Positions 25,245-34,332 are shown, numbered from the stretch's first letter. The stretch is DNA of 49,481 nt from Planctomycetota bacterium (GCA_016220095.1 JACRIJ010000086.1:1-49481), one strand, 5' to 3'. Translations and numbers: made by a program. Notes: generated from the letters alone by a model not told the origin.

Positions 25245-25796
25245 ATGCGCAAGATTTTACCTTCAATGTTCATACTGGCACTATGCGTTTTGGCTCTTTT
25301 CAAACCGCCCTGCTTTTCAAAAGACGAGCCGACAACGATAACCCCGTACTTCTCGCCAAAAGGCGGCGCTGAAAAGGCGCTGATAGCGGAACTCAAGAAG
25401 GCAAAAAAATCCGTAAAGGTCTGCATCTACCTTTTTACCTCCAAAAGAATAGCCGAATGCCTTGCTGAAACGGCAAAAACCTGCAAGGTAACGGTTATTA
25501 TGGACAAAAGAATGACCGAATCCGCGGAAAACAGCCAGTATAAATTCCTCGCTGAAAACGGCATTGACGTAAAATTGTTCAAGTTCCCTAAATCAAGCTC
25601 CCCGGACCAGCCGGAACCGTCATTCCATCATAAATTCGCCGTAATAGACGATTCCACGGTAATAACCGGCAGTTTCAACTGGTCCGTGTACGCGGAGACA
25701 TCCAATTATGAAGATATGCTGATAATAAAAGACAATGCTTTAGCCCTGCAATACGCCAGGAGATTTGATGAAATATTTAAGGAATCCGAAAAATAG
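25245..25796 (+). CDS. Secreted single-HKD phospholipase-D-like protein
   Basis: The 183-residue protein has an N-terminal hydrophobic signal or anchor (ILPSMFILALCVLALF). A single PLD-superfamily catalytic motif follows: His128, Lys130, Asp135, then GSFNWS, after YFSPKGGAEKALIAELKKAKKSVKVCIYLF. Single-HKD proteins of this length form dimers and include the Nuc-type phosphodiesterases that cut DNA, as well as phospholipases. The leader suggests an extracytoplasmic location. The ATG at 25245 follows an AAAGG by 6 bases. The substrate (nucleic acid or lipid) cannot be decided. Confidence 0.88.
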   Translation: MRKILPSMFILALCVLALFKPPCFSKDEPTTITPYFSPKGGAEKALIAELKKAKKSVKVCIYLFTSKRIAECLAETAKTCKVTVIMDKRMTESAENSQYKFLAENGIDVKLFKFPKSSSPDQPEPSFHHKFAVIDDSTVITGSFNWSVYAETSNYEDMLIIKDNALALQYARRFDEIFKESEK

Positions 25797-25840
25797 CAGG
25801 AACTTTTTCGGTATTTTAACAGTGTAATACGGGTAAACTA

Positions 25841-26416
25841 ATGGACTATACAGGCCGCAGTGACCACAACCTGATGGAGTCAGCGAGAAAAGGAGACACG
25901 GAAGCCTTCACGGCCCTGGTGGAGCGGCATAAGAATTGGGTCGTAAACCTGATGTATCACAGCTTAATGGACTTCCAGGCCGCGGAAGACCTTGCCCAGG
26001 AGGCCTTCGTCAGGGTATTCAGAAAACTGCATACTTACACGACAAGGGCGCAGTTTACTACGTGGCTCTATATTATATCAATCAATCTGGTAAAAACCGA
26101 AATCAGGCGCAGGAAGACGCATAAGACGGTAAAAGAAAGCGAATTGAAACGCCCCGGAGATGCGGAAAATGACGGAGCCTTTGCCAACCTTCCGGGCAGT
26201 TCCCGCAATCCCTGCGACCCTGAGACAAAATCCGTATGGGAATGCATGGAATTCCTTGATACTGAAGATAAAAACCTGCTCATCCTGCGCGATATACAGG
26301 GATTTGAATACGAAGAACTCGCTGAAATACTTGACCGCCCCCTCGGCACGATTAAATCCCGCCTGAGCAGGGCGAGGTTGAAATTCAAGGAAATTTATTT
26401 AAGAATAACGAAGTGA
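25841..26416 (+). CDS. ECF RNA polymerase sigma factor
   Basis: The 191-residue protein is a group 4 sigma factor with only regions 2 and 4. Region 2 (about 14-85) has DFQAAEDLAQEAFVRVFRKL and FTTWLYIISINLVKTEIRRR. Region 4 (about 128-185) has LLILRDIQGFEYEELAEIL and GTIKSRLSRARLKFKE, the -35-binding helix-turn-helix. The stop overlaps the GTG start of the following anti-sigma gene (GTGA), the classic arrangement of a sigma/anti-sigma pair. A GGAACTT sequence at 25799-25805 resembles an ECF -35 element and could mean autoregulation, but no clear -10 follows. Confidence 0.94.
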   Translation: MDYTGRSDHNLMESARKGDTEAFTALVERHKNWVVNLMYHSLMDFQAAEDLAQEAFVRVFRKLHTYTTRAQFTTWLYIISINLVKTEIRRRKTHKTVKESELKRPGDAENDGAFANLPGSSRNPCDPETKSVWECMEFLDTEDKNLLILRDIQGFEYEELAEILDRPLGTIKSRLSRARLKFKEIYLRITK

Positions 26417-29229
26417 AAAATATGGATAATCATTGCAGACATATTGAACGGCTTTTTTCCAATGCCTATGACTACAAGCTGGTTGGCGGGGAATCCATGG
26501 AATTCCTTATGCACCTGAAGAACTGCAGTCATTGCAGGGCGGAATTTGAGTCGTATAAAGATGCGATAGGCGCCCTGCGCAAGGCCGCGCCCGCAGAGGC
26601 ATCCGGGGATTTTGCGCAAAAAGTAACCGAAAAAATAGCCGCGGCCTACCCCGACGGCACAGTCAAGCCAAATATCTTTGAAAAGGCGCGCAATGCGGGC
26701 ATTAACGCGCTTGCTCTAAGAATACCGGCCTGGGCGTCCGTTGCCGCGGTCATAACGATTACCATATTGGCATACTTCATGTTCCAGGCGGCCGTACCGC
26801 AAGACCCCCTGTCAGACGGCGCAAACGCAAAAATTGAACGCCTATTCGCGGAAAAAGGCTTTGTGAAGGTTGATGGCAATTGGATATCCGTTGATGATTA
26901 CGAAAAAATCCGCAAAGGCCTGCAGAAATTCAACAACGAATGGCTTACCGATGAACAGATACAGGAAAGGATTCTTTCCCAGAACAACTTCATAAAGGCG
27001 AACGATAAATGGATGACCCTTCAGGAAAAGGAAACCGCGGACGCAATGAATAACGGTCTGTGTTTCTACAACGGCCAGTGGTATAACTCCGAAGGACTCC
27101 TGAAACTCATGCTGGAAAAGGCCGGCATCGTGGAATACAACGGAACGCTGGTTTCGGCTGAAGAAAAAGAGAAAATGGAGCGCGGCCTTATAAAGGCCGG
27201 CGACAAATGGCTCACTGAAGAAGAACTGACGGCGCAATTGAAAAACGCAACGCTCGCCAAGGAAAACATGGTCCTTTACAAGGGCAAATGGGTAACGTCC
27301 GAAGAAAAAGAAATGCTTGAAAAAGAGATGATAAAATACCAGGGAGACTGGTTTTCCAAAGACGACCTCGCAAGAAAAATATTTGAAGAAAACGGCCTTA
27401 TATGGACGGGGAGCCGCCTGATAACACCGGAAATCAACAGGAATATAGCCAATGCAGAGACCGTAATGCGCATATCCAACGCAGGCACCCAGAACAGCAT
27501 TACCCTGATGATAGAAAACGTCACCATACTAGACCCGCTTACCTTCCAGAATATATCCATATATCCGTTAAAGGCGCCGCAAACCGGGATTGCGCCTGTG
27601 CCCAAAACCACAATGCTCTCATTCACGGACGCCATGAAGACAAAGAACCTGCAGCTAAGAGAACTTGCCAGCGCCTCAGTAGGCACTATACAAATAAGGA
27701 ACCTTACGCAATCCGACATCTTCATAGCCGCAGGAACCATCATTGAAGGCGGAAAACAGGACAGGATTTTCGCGAGGGATACGATTGTTTCAAAGGACTC
27801 AAAGGAGTGGTCAAACCTTGATGTATTCTGCTGTGAAGCCGACAGGTGGTCAAACACCCCGAAAGAAACCCAATTGCAGGGCGAAATAGCATCGCCTATG
27901 CTGAAAAAAGTCCTGTACGTCCAGAAAGGCCAGTGGGAAGTCTGGAATACCATTGACGCGCAGAAGACATCTATTAATGACCGGTCCACCACATCGGCCC
28001 TCCAGACGGCTTTTTCCGCGCAGAAGTACCGGGAATTTCTCGCCGAAGCCGTGCCGACAATGGGCAAATTGCCGGACAAGAATATTATAGGCATCGCAGT
28101 TTCCATCGGCGGCAAACTTGAACTCGTTGAAATGTTCAATAATCCGGAACTTTTTGAAAGCAATTACCGCGCGCTTATGAATTCCGCCGTGCTTGAGGCT
28201 TTTGTCGTGCGAAATAACCCGAATATGCAGTCTTCATCCCTCATACCTGACGGCAAGAGAAGCGTTAAAAAGACTCTTGAAACGCTTTTTTACATATTGC
28301 CCGTGGAACAAAAACACAACGGAACCAAGGAAGTTACATTGTCCGGTATAAATAACCTGCATGCGAACGCCATGGTAAGCAATGACGCGCTTGTACATCT
28401 CACGGTAATACCCGAGAATATCCCGATAAACCCCGCAAAACAGCCGATTCCTGCCGGCATGCCCGAACCTGCATATTCCGACCCGAATACCGGCATAGTC
28501 TTTAAGCAGATACTCAAGGAATTCCATGCAAAAATGAAGAGCCCGAATATCAGCGAACGCAGGGCCGCCGTACAGGAACTCGCTGAAATAGACCATCCGT
28601 TCATCACGGACGCATTGACACCCTACCTGAAGGACGTTGATAACGGGATAAAATGCCTTGTTGCGGACACCATAGGCCTGCAAGGCACATCGCAGGCAAC
28701 GACAACCCTGATAGACGCGCTGAACGTAAATAAGAAAAATCTTAATGTAATCAATTCCATTACCACGGCACTGGCAAAAATCGGCGATGAACGTTCAATT
28801 GAACCTCTCGTAAAGATCGTAGTCACCATACCGAGCCCGAAATTGTCTGAAAACGCGCTCAAGGCACTGCCTTACGTCATAGTGCGAAATAAGAACAAAC
28901 GCCTTGCCGAAATGGCTATTGATAAACTTATTATTTTCCTTGAAAGCACCCAGGAGGCCATGGATGCCGTAGAAAAACAAAAGCCTAAACCATGGGAAAT
29001 TGACCCTTCCAGGGAAACTGATGGCGAACTGACACCGCCTGATTTAGACGAACCTATATCCGCTGAAAACACTTCAAAAGAACAGTTGGCGGAAATACTA
29101 AAACAACTGCATTTTCCGGCGCTCCAGACGCTCCGCACCCTGACAGGCAGGAATTTCAGCAACGCAACAGAGGCCAGACTATGGTGGAATCTTGAAAAAA
29201 GCAGTTATCTGAAGACATTTGACGAGTAA
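26413..29229 (+). CDS. Anti-sigma / W-repeat / ARPP-1-like / HEAT multidomain protein
   Basis: This 938-residue protein is a mosaic. Residues 1-60 form a zinc-finger anti-sigma domain with HLKNCSHC (His34, Cys38, Cys41). A transmembrane helix spans about 104-127. Residues 148-340 contain about nine units of 20-27 residues with a GxW[ILV][ST] core, with Trp at 157, 177, 200, 223, 266, 293 and 313. The next part matches the ARPP-1/DUF6569-like pattern (GTIIEGGKQDRIFARDTIV, CCEADRW). HEAT-like repeats follow near 710-830. It probably holds the overlapping ECF sigma at the membrane and senses something outside through the long periplasmic part. The start is a GTG overlapping the sigma stop; an ATG 9 bases on is possible. 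Confidence 0.85.
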   Translation: MKNMDNHCRHIERLFSNAYDYKLVGGESMEFLMHLKNCSHCRAEFESYKDAIGALRKAAPAEASGDFAQKVTEKIAAAYPDGTVKPNIFEKARNAGINALALRIPAWASVAAVITITILAYFMFQAAVPQDPLSDGANAKIERLFAEKGFVKVDGNWISVDDYEKIRKGLQKFNNEWLTDEQIQERILSQNNFIKANDKWMTLQEKETADAMNNGLCFYNGQWYNSEGLLKLMLEKAGIVEYNGTLVSAEEKEKMERGLIKAGDKWLTEEELTAQLKNATLAKENMVLYKGKWVTSEEKEMLEKEMIKYQGDWFSKDDLARKIFEENGLIWTGSRLITPEINRNIANAETVMRISNAGTQNSITLMIENVTILDPLTFQNISIYPLKAPQTGIAPVPKTTMLSFTDAMKTKNLQLRELASASVGTIQIRNLTQSDIFIAAGTIIEGGKQDRIFARDTIVSKDSKEWSNLDVFCCEADRWSNTPKETQLQGEIASPMLKKVLYVQKGQWEVWNTIDAQKTSINDRSTTSALQTAFSAQKYREFLAEAVPTMGKLPDKNIIGIAVSIGGKLELVEMFNNPELFESNYRALMNSAVLEAFVVRNNPNMQSSSLIPDGKRSVKKTLETLFYILPVEQKHNGTKEVTLSGINNLHANAMVSNDALVHLTVIPENIPINPAKQPIPAGMPEPAYSDPNTGIVFKQILKEFHAKMKSPNISERRAAVQELAEIDHPFITDALTPYLKDVDNGIKCLVADTIGLQGTSQATTTLIDALNVNKKNLNVINSITTALAKIGDERSIEPLVKIVVTIPSPKLSENALKALPYVIVRNKNKRLAEMAIDKLIIFLESTQEAMDAVEKQKPKPWEIDPSRETDGELTPPDLDEPISAENTSKEQLAEILKQLHFPALQTLRTLTGRNFSNATEARLWWNLEKSSYLKTFDE

Positions 29230-29235
29230 AAAACA

Positions 29236-29471
29236 GTATGGCCTCAGTCGAGGTGGCATTTTAACATCGCAGTTATAATTGAAGAGAATAAAAGCGTTTA
29301 GTAACCCAGCCATTTATGGCTGGGTTTGCATGTCAAAAGCCTATACTTACGCCATTCATGGCGTTATATTAAGGGCATAAATGCCCTCTATATTTCTCAG
29401 TTTTCCATAGCCCAGCCATAAATGGCTGGGCTACTAAACGTCCTTTAACGCTACCTCGGCTGAGGCGATAC
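29236..29471. mobile_element. MITE-like element with four internal hairpins
   Basis: The 236-bp element has 22-bp ends (29236-29257 and 29450-29471) complementary at 19 positions, with GCCTCAG and CGAGGT cores. Inside are ACCCAGCCATTTATGGCTGGGT, TTACGCCATTCATGGCGTTA, AGGGCATAAATGCCCT and AGCCCAGCCATAAATGGCTGGGCT hairpins. All are built around a CAT-N-N-ATG-like centre. No coding capacity is seen. A second copy in the other orientation starts at 49343. Confidence 0.85.
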
Positions 29472-29498
29472 AAAAAATCGTAAAAATGTAAAAAAACA

Positions 29499-29527
29499 TT
29501 GACAAATCCATTATTTTATTGTATACT
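29499..29527 (+). promoter_or_regulatory. Near-consensus sigma70 promoter for the small-protein pair
   Basis: A perfect TTGACA (29499-29504), a 17-bp spacer and TATACT (29522-29527) lie 44 bases before the ATG at 29571. This is one of the strongest-looking promoters in the window and sits right after the MITE-like element. Confidence 0.8.
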
Positions 29528-29570
29528 TATAACAGCTATGGATAGATAATTTTGACAGGAGGTCAGCAAT

Positions 29571-29843
29571 ATGATAAGAGACACTCAATCCGCAGTAAAC
29601 GCCTATTCAGGCATGCAAAAATTCATTGGCAACCTCAATGAAAGCATAAGCAAACGCGCCAATAGCAACATTAATCCAATAAAGACGGCCAATAACCAAA
29701 CTATAGCCATCAACAATGCCTCAGAGAATGAACGGGTTGAAAAAACCCCCGATAATGAAACAACTGAAAAACAAACGCCCAATACTACCGTACCCGCGCA
29801 AGGAATGGCGGCTCCGGGACAGATAATTGATTTCAGGGCATAA
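29571..29843 (+). CDS. Small hydrophilic protein of unknown function
   Basis: The 90-residue protein (MIRDTQSAVNAYSGMQKFIGN) has no signal peptide, membrane helix or motif that I recognise. It is rich in Asn, Thr, Glu and Lys, and the middle is probably disordered. I accept it as real because it has a strong ribosome-binding site (AGGAGGT, about 8 bases upstream) and a near-consensus promoter, and because it is followed after 32 bases by a second gene of similar style with the same type of ribosome-binding site. Confidence 0.7.
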   Translation: MIRDTQSAVNAYSGMQKFIGNLNESISKRANSNINPIKTANNQTIAINNASENERVEKTPDNETTEKQTPNTTVPAQGMAAPGQIIDFRA

Positions 29844-29875
29844 TCCAACAAATTGATACATGGAGGTATCATCAT

Positions 29876-30328
29876 ATGGTCCAAGGAATAGGCGAAACCA
29901 ATCTACAACCGCAGAAAAAACAGATACAACCGGGCAAGGATGCTTTAAAAAACATCAAGTCAATTCCCGTACCCGAGTCCCCATCTGCTGCGGCAGAATC
30001 AACAGGCATTTCCAAGCCGTCTAACGACGTATTAGATATAACACAGTCCATCACCGGGCTCTTTGAAGATATAGGGAATACCGTGGAAGAAATAAACAGC
30101 CTTCAGGCAAACCCGGAGAAAAACAGCCAAACGGATAAATTGGAAGAACTTCATAAGAACCTGTCCATATCCAAGGTAAGGCTTCAAAACATCCTTTCAA
30201 CAAACCAGCCTATCAACACCATTGAAGAGGCTAACTCATTATCATCAAACCTTAAACTGAAACTCCAGGGCGCCAACCAGCCCGCATATAATTTAAGTTC
30301 CGATAATATCCTCCGCCTTTTAAGGTAA
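29876..30328 (+). CDS. Small helical protein of unknown function
   Basis: The 150-residue protein starts MVQGIGETNLQ and has a Pro/Ser-rich first third. An amphipathic helical part follows (DVLDITQSITGLFEDIGNTVEEINSLQ and LEELHKNLSISKVRLQNIL), ending LSSDNILRLLR. It has no signal peptide or cysteines. The strong ribosome-binding site (GGAGGT) and the tandem position behind the preceding small gene suggest co-transcription and joint function. The helical end recalls small secretion or flagellar-export substrates and chaperones, but I cannot support a family call. Confidence 0.7.
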   Translation: MVQGIGETNLQPQKKQIQPGKDALKNIKSIPVPESPSAAAESTGISKPSNDVLDITQSITGLFEDIGNTVEEINSLQANPEKNSQTDKLEELHKNLSISKVRLQNILSTNQPINTIEEANSLSSNLKLKLQGANQPAYNLSSDNILRLLR

Positions 30329-30437
30329 TTCCTACTCTTTTTGTCACTTTCTGCCGAAAATAGTTAATACAGGGATACTCCGTTTATGGAGTCTGCGTAC
30401 GGTTTTCATTTTTCCTCCTTCGTAAGGAACTTTAGTT

Positions 30438-33089
30438 GTGCGGTTTATGCAATTAAACAGGACAATCTGGTTTATTCTGGGCTTTTGCCTGATGCTGTCA
30501 AATACGGCCATTGCGGATGGCTTCCAAGACGGTTTTGAAGCGGATTTGGACAGCGATAACTTCCCTGATAATTGGCGCAAAACCCTTGACGAAATCCACC
30601 CGCGCTACAACGAGGTCTCCATTGACAAAACCGTTGCGCATTCAGGCAATTCGTCTATGCGTATAAACGTTCTGGGAAGAAGCACTCAACTGATTTCCAG
30701 GGAATATTTCCTTATAGAACCCAACCAGACATATATAATTTCCGGCTGGGTGAAAATGAGCGGATTCGTGTCAGACCATGCCTATATATCCATCAGCTGG
30801 TTTGATGAGATGGGCACTATGGTAAAAAGGGGCAAACGAAGCTTTTTCACAGCCGGCGATACCGGATGGGTTAACCTTCAGATACATCTCAGCCAGATAC
30901 CGGACGGCTGTAAATTCATCAAAATACAATGCAATCTTGAAGGCCCTGACCTCTCGGGAACATGCTGGTTTGACGATATCGCCCTTCAAACACGCCTGAT
31001 ACTTAGCATAGACAGTTTCAACCATCCGGGCAATATTTTCATGGAAGATGAGCCCGTGGTATTCATGCTCAAGGCCAAAAATTTTAAAGAAGGCGCCTAC
31101 GACCTGAATTACCGCATATTGAACCACAAAGGCGAACCCGTCATAGACTGGACCGCCATAAAAACAACGGTAAAGAACAACGGCTTTCTGGAATACAATC
31201 TAACGCCTTCTCTCAACGCTACCGGCTACTACGAATGCGAAACCATCGTCAAGGACGGCGCCGGAAATAACGTTACTGAAATGAAATTCGGCTTCGGCAT
31301 CGTTCCCGACAAAACCCTTAGCGGCATAAAAAGCACGTCATATTCCGGAAACTTCGGGCTTGTATTTGACCCTTACGTAAGCGATACCTATGTGACGCCG
31401 CGAATAATCACGGAAACCGGCATCAAGAAAATAAAACTTATATTGTGGTCGAATTCGTTCACGGAATCACAGGCCGCGGAAACTGATGCATACCTCAAAA
31501 ACCTCATACCGTACCTGTTTTCCAACGGAACTGAAATAATCGGCGTACTCGGCTATCCGTCGCCGTCATTGCAGAGGAAACTTACGGATAAACCCGTTAC
31601 GCAGACGCACATGTATAATATTTTCAGCATGCCGCAGGACATCTGGGCGGAATCGTTCCTCACTACGCTCCGTCAATACAGGGAATATATCGCGATGTGG
31701 CAATTCGGAGACGATAAGGACCCGAGCTTCACGAACATAACCGATTTCAGCGATTTCATCAGCAATCTGACGGAAGTTTCACAGATTGAAACCAAATTCC
31801 TCCAGATAGGAATCCCCATTCAGGAATCGTCCCTGCCGGACATGGGCTCTCTTAAAATAGACCCGCCGCTTACCTTCATTTCGCTCAATATGGACAAGCT
31901 GAAATCCCCTGAAGACATCTTAAGCCTGAAAAAAAGCGTCAGCGCACAGAAAGTCAACACGAAATACCTGACCCTGCGCATCGGGGACGCGGCAAAATCA
32001 CCGGAAATGCCCGGCCCCAGCCCGCTTTACAGCAATTATTCCAAAGTAGAATGGCAATTGGTTGACCTCGTTAAAAAAGCCGTATACTGCGCGGCTTGCG
32101 GGGAATTTGACGCCTACTTCATGACGCCATACGAACTTATCTTTGACGAACAGGGAATGCCTACGTCCGCATTTTACACCCTTCGCACATGCAGTGACAT
32201 CCTCGGAAGCGCAAAATTCGTGCGCTCAAACCTCATTGAAGCGGAAAACGTCCGCAGTTATGTCTTTGAGAAAAATAATACGGGCATAATCGCATTATGG
32301 ACGGATTCGGATACGGAAATAACAAGGGACATCTATTTAAGCAAACAAGCCCTGCCCCAGATAGGACTGACCGGCGAATACGCGTTACTGCCCGAAGGCG
32401 AAAAGAAAACAATCCATATAACAAGAACGCCGTCCTTTATAATAGTGCCGGAACTGGATTTCCTCCAGACACAACTTTCCATAAAACTTGTGCCGGCATC
32501 CATTGAATCAAAAACAGCACAGCAGGAAATACGCGTTGAGTTGACTAACATGTTTGACTTCCCCATGGATTCTGTTAAAATGAAATTATCCCTGCCGCAA
32601 GGCTGGACTGTCAAGAACGCCACAGGCAAAATGGATTCCATACCCCCGCTGGAAACCCGAACTTTTTCGTTCTACGTCCAGATGCCGGTATATGAAACCC
32701 AAAACATCATAGACGCGGAGATCGGCCTGGAATTTGACGTTATTTCGGCTTCAGACAACGAAACCAAATCCCTTTATGCGAAAGTTTACAGGTCACTGGT
32801 TGTAATACCGCAGATAGAAGCCGCGCATTTCGTGGAAAAAGCAATGAACGGCAAGGGACTTGATTTCCGGTTGGAGATTAGAAATAACACAAAAGACATG
32901 CTGAGCCTGCGCTGTTATATCGCCGCGCAGGGCATACCGCCGTTTGAAAACAGCGTTACGGGGCTTGCTCCGGATTCAAAAAAAGACATTCATTTCCTGA
33001 TTCCCGATAAAGGCATCAAGGAATATAAATTGTTTATAAAAGACACCGGCGGAAGTTATTTCACCGCGAGGAAAATAATTATTCCGTAG
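30438..33089 (+). CDS. Large secreted protein, CBM-like and NEW3-like domains
   Basis: The 883-residue protein has a signal peptide (IWFILGFCLMLSNTAIADG). Residues about 28-195 look like a carbohydrate-binding jelly roll (FQDGFEADLDSDNFPDNWR, AHSGNSSMRIN, SGTCWFDDIAL). A middle segment (about 310-560) has alternating strands and helices with MWQFGDDKDPSF, reminiscent of a glycoside-hydrolase TIM barrel, though no catalytic pair can be assigned. The C-terminal part (about 680-760) has a NEW3-like beta domain (FPMDSVKMKLSLPQGWTVKNA). A cell-surface or secreted role in carbohydrate binding or breakdown is inference. The GTG start follows AAGGAA by 9 bases; an ATG three codons later is possible. 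Confidence 0.7.
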   Translation: MRFMQLNRTIWFILGFCLMLSNTAIADGFQDGFEADLDSDNFPDNWRKTLDEIHPRYNEVSIDKTVAHSGNSSMRINVLGRSTQLISREYFLIEPNQTYIISGWVKMSGFVSDHAYISISWFDEMGTMVKRGKRSFFTAGDTGWVNLQIHLSQIPDGCKFIKIQCNLEGPDLSGTCWFDDIALQTRLILSIDSFNHPGNIFMEDEPVVFMLKAKNFKEGAYDLNYRILNHKGEPVIDWTAIKTTVKNNGFLEYNLTPSLNATGYYECETIVKDGAGNNVTEMKFGFGIVPDKTLSGIKSTSYSGNFGLVFDPYVSDTYVTPRIITETGIKKIKLILWSNSFTESQAAETDAYLKNLIPYLFSNGTEIIGVLGYPSPSLQRKLTDKPVTQTHMYNIFSMPQDIWAESFLTTLRQYREYIAMWQFGDDKDPSFTNITDFSDFISNLTEVSQIETKFLQIGIPIQESSLPDMGSLKIDPPLTFISLNMDKLKSPEDILSLKKSVSAQKVNTKYLTLRIGDAAKSPEMPGPSPLYSNYSKVEWQLVDLVKKAVYCAACGEFDAYFMTPYELIFDEQGMPTSAFYTLRTCSDILGSAKFVRSNLIEAENVRSYVFEKNNTGIIALWTDSDTEITRDIYLSKQALPQIGLTGEYALLPEGEKKTIHITRTPSFIIVPELDFLQTQLSIKLVPASIESKTAQQEIRVELTNMFDFPMDSVKMKLSLPQGWTVKNATGKMDSIPPLETRTFSFYVQMPVYETQNIIDAEIGLEFDVISASDNETKSLYAKVYRSLVVIPQIEAAHFVEKAMNGKGLDFRLEIRNNTKDMLSLRCYIAAQGIPPFENSVTGLAPDSKKDIHFLIPDKGIKEYKLFIKDTGGSYFTARKIIIP

Positions 33090-33110
33090 GCAATATGGCG
33101 TGTGGTGATA

Positions 33111-33191
33111 TGCCGGGGAGGGGATTCGAACCCCTACGGTGTTACCATGCGCCCCTCAAACGCACGTGTCTGCCAGTTCCACCACCCCGGC
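33111..33191 (-). tRNA. tRNA-Leu (anticodon GAG)
   Basis: The reverse strand folds as a tRNA: acceptor GCCGGGG pairs with CCCCGGC, the T-arm is AGGGG-TTCGAAT-CCCCT, and the anticodon loop TTGAGGG has GAG at 33155-33157 (read on the minus strand). The anticodon stem is TGCGT/GCGCA. The long variable arm (TGGTAACACC) is typical of the class II tRNA-Leu. The CCA end is not encoded. It reads CUC/CUU codons. Confidence 0.95.
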
Positions 33192-33245
33192 GGATATCAG
33201 AGACATATTATAGATTTATAAGAAATTAAGTCAATATTTTTCTAT

Positions 33246-34316
33246 ATGAAAAAAAATACTGGAAAATCCATACCTCATTCCTGCCCGTCGCTCGGCGCGG
33301 AAGAAAGCCGCGCTGTTGCGCGCGTAATTTCCGGCAGAAATGTCGCCGCAGGCAGGGTTATTGTTGAATTTGAAAAAACCGTTGCCGAACATGCCGGCGT
33401 TAAACACGCCATAGCGGTCAATTCCGGAAGTTCAGCCCTGCACTTGTCGCTTATCGCATTAGGACTGGGAAAAAATAAAAAGGTTATTCTTCCAAGTTAT
33501 TGCTGTTCCGCGTTGCTCAACTCGTTGAGTTATGCAGGATGCAGGCCGGAATTAGTTGACACGGGAAAAAACGGTTTCAATATGGACCCCCGCTGTCTTG
33601 AGAAGCATTTAAGCCGCGAAACGGGCGCCATTATACTGCCGCACATGTTCGGCCTTCCGGCTGACGTCAAATCCGCTGTTGGCTGGGGAATTCCCGTCAT
33701 TGAAGATTGCGCGATGTCCCTCGGAGCGTCAATAAACGGCCGAAAAACAGGCGGGCTGGCTGAAATAGGCATAGTATCTTTTTACGCGACAAAAATGGTC
33801 TGCACCGGTTACGGAGGCATAGTGCTTACGAATTCCGCAAAGCTCGCAAATAAGGTGCGCGACCTTATCAACTACGACAACCGCGAAGACTATATTGTCC
33901 GTTACAATTACCTTATGAGCGACATGCAGGCGGCCATGGGCATAGTACAGATGAAAAAACTAAGTCATTTTATAGCTAAACGCATCCATATCGCCAGATT
34001 ATATTCAGAACGCCTCAAAGGACTGCCGATAAACCTGCCTGAAATCGCTGAAGGAAGCGTCTTTCACAGGTATGTCATAAGATTCCAATCCGCGGGCCTC
34101 CTGGAAAAATGCATTGTTTTCCTCAAGAACCGCGGCATAGAGTCCAAAAAACCCGTATATAAGCCGCTTCACAGGTACCTGTCACTGCCGCAAAGCAGGT
34201 TTCCGAATACGGAAGACACTTATCAAACTTCGCTATCTTTGCCGATATATCCATTATTGGACGATACCAGCGTTATACGCATTGCAAACGCTGTAAAGGA
34301 ATACCTGTTTAATTAA
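33246..34316 (+). CDS. DegT/DnrJ/EryC1/StrS family aminotransferase
   Basis: The 356-residue protein is a PLP-dependent aminotransferase of the sugar-aminotransferase type. It has RNVAAGRVIVEFEK, NSGSSALHLSLIALGLG, VILPSYCCSALLNSL, IEDCAMSLGA with the PLP-pyridine Asp154, and SFYATKM with the Schiff-base Lys183. RYNYLMSDMQAAMG is the usual active-site helix. Such enzymes make amino-sugars for surface glycans from nucleotide 3- or 4-keto sugars. It could therefore serve the glycosyltransferase cluster elsewhere in the window, although it is about 20 kb away. The next gene starts 16 bases after it, so the two are probably co-transcribed. Confidence 0.92.
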   Translation: MKKNTGKSIPHSCPSLGAEESRAVARVISGRNVAAGRVIVEFEKTVAEHAGVKHAIAVNSGSSALHLSLIALGLGKNKKVILPSYCCSALLNSLSYAGCRPELVDTGKNGFNMDPRCLEKHLSRETGAIILPHMFGLPADVKSAVGWGIPVIEDCAMSLGASINGRKTGGLAEIGIVSFYATKMVCTGYGGIVLTNSAKLANKVRDLINYDNREDYIVRYNYLMSDMQAAMGIVQMKKLSHFIAKRIHIARLYSERLKGLPINLPEIAEGSVFHRYVIRFQSAGLLEKCIVFLKNRGIESKKPVYKPLHRYLSLPQSRFPNTEDTYQTSLSLPIYPLLDDTSVIRIANAVKEYLFN

Positions 34317-34332
34317 AGGCCAGGCTAAAAAT

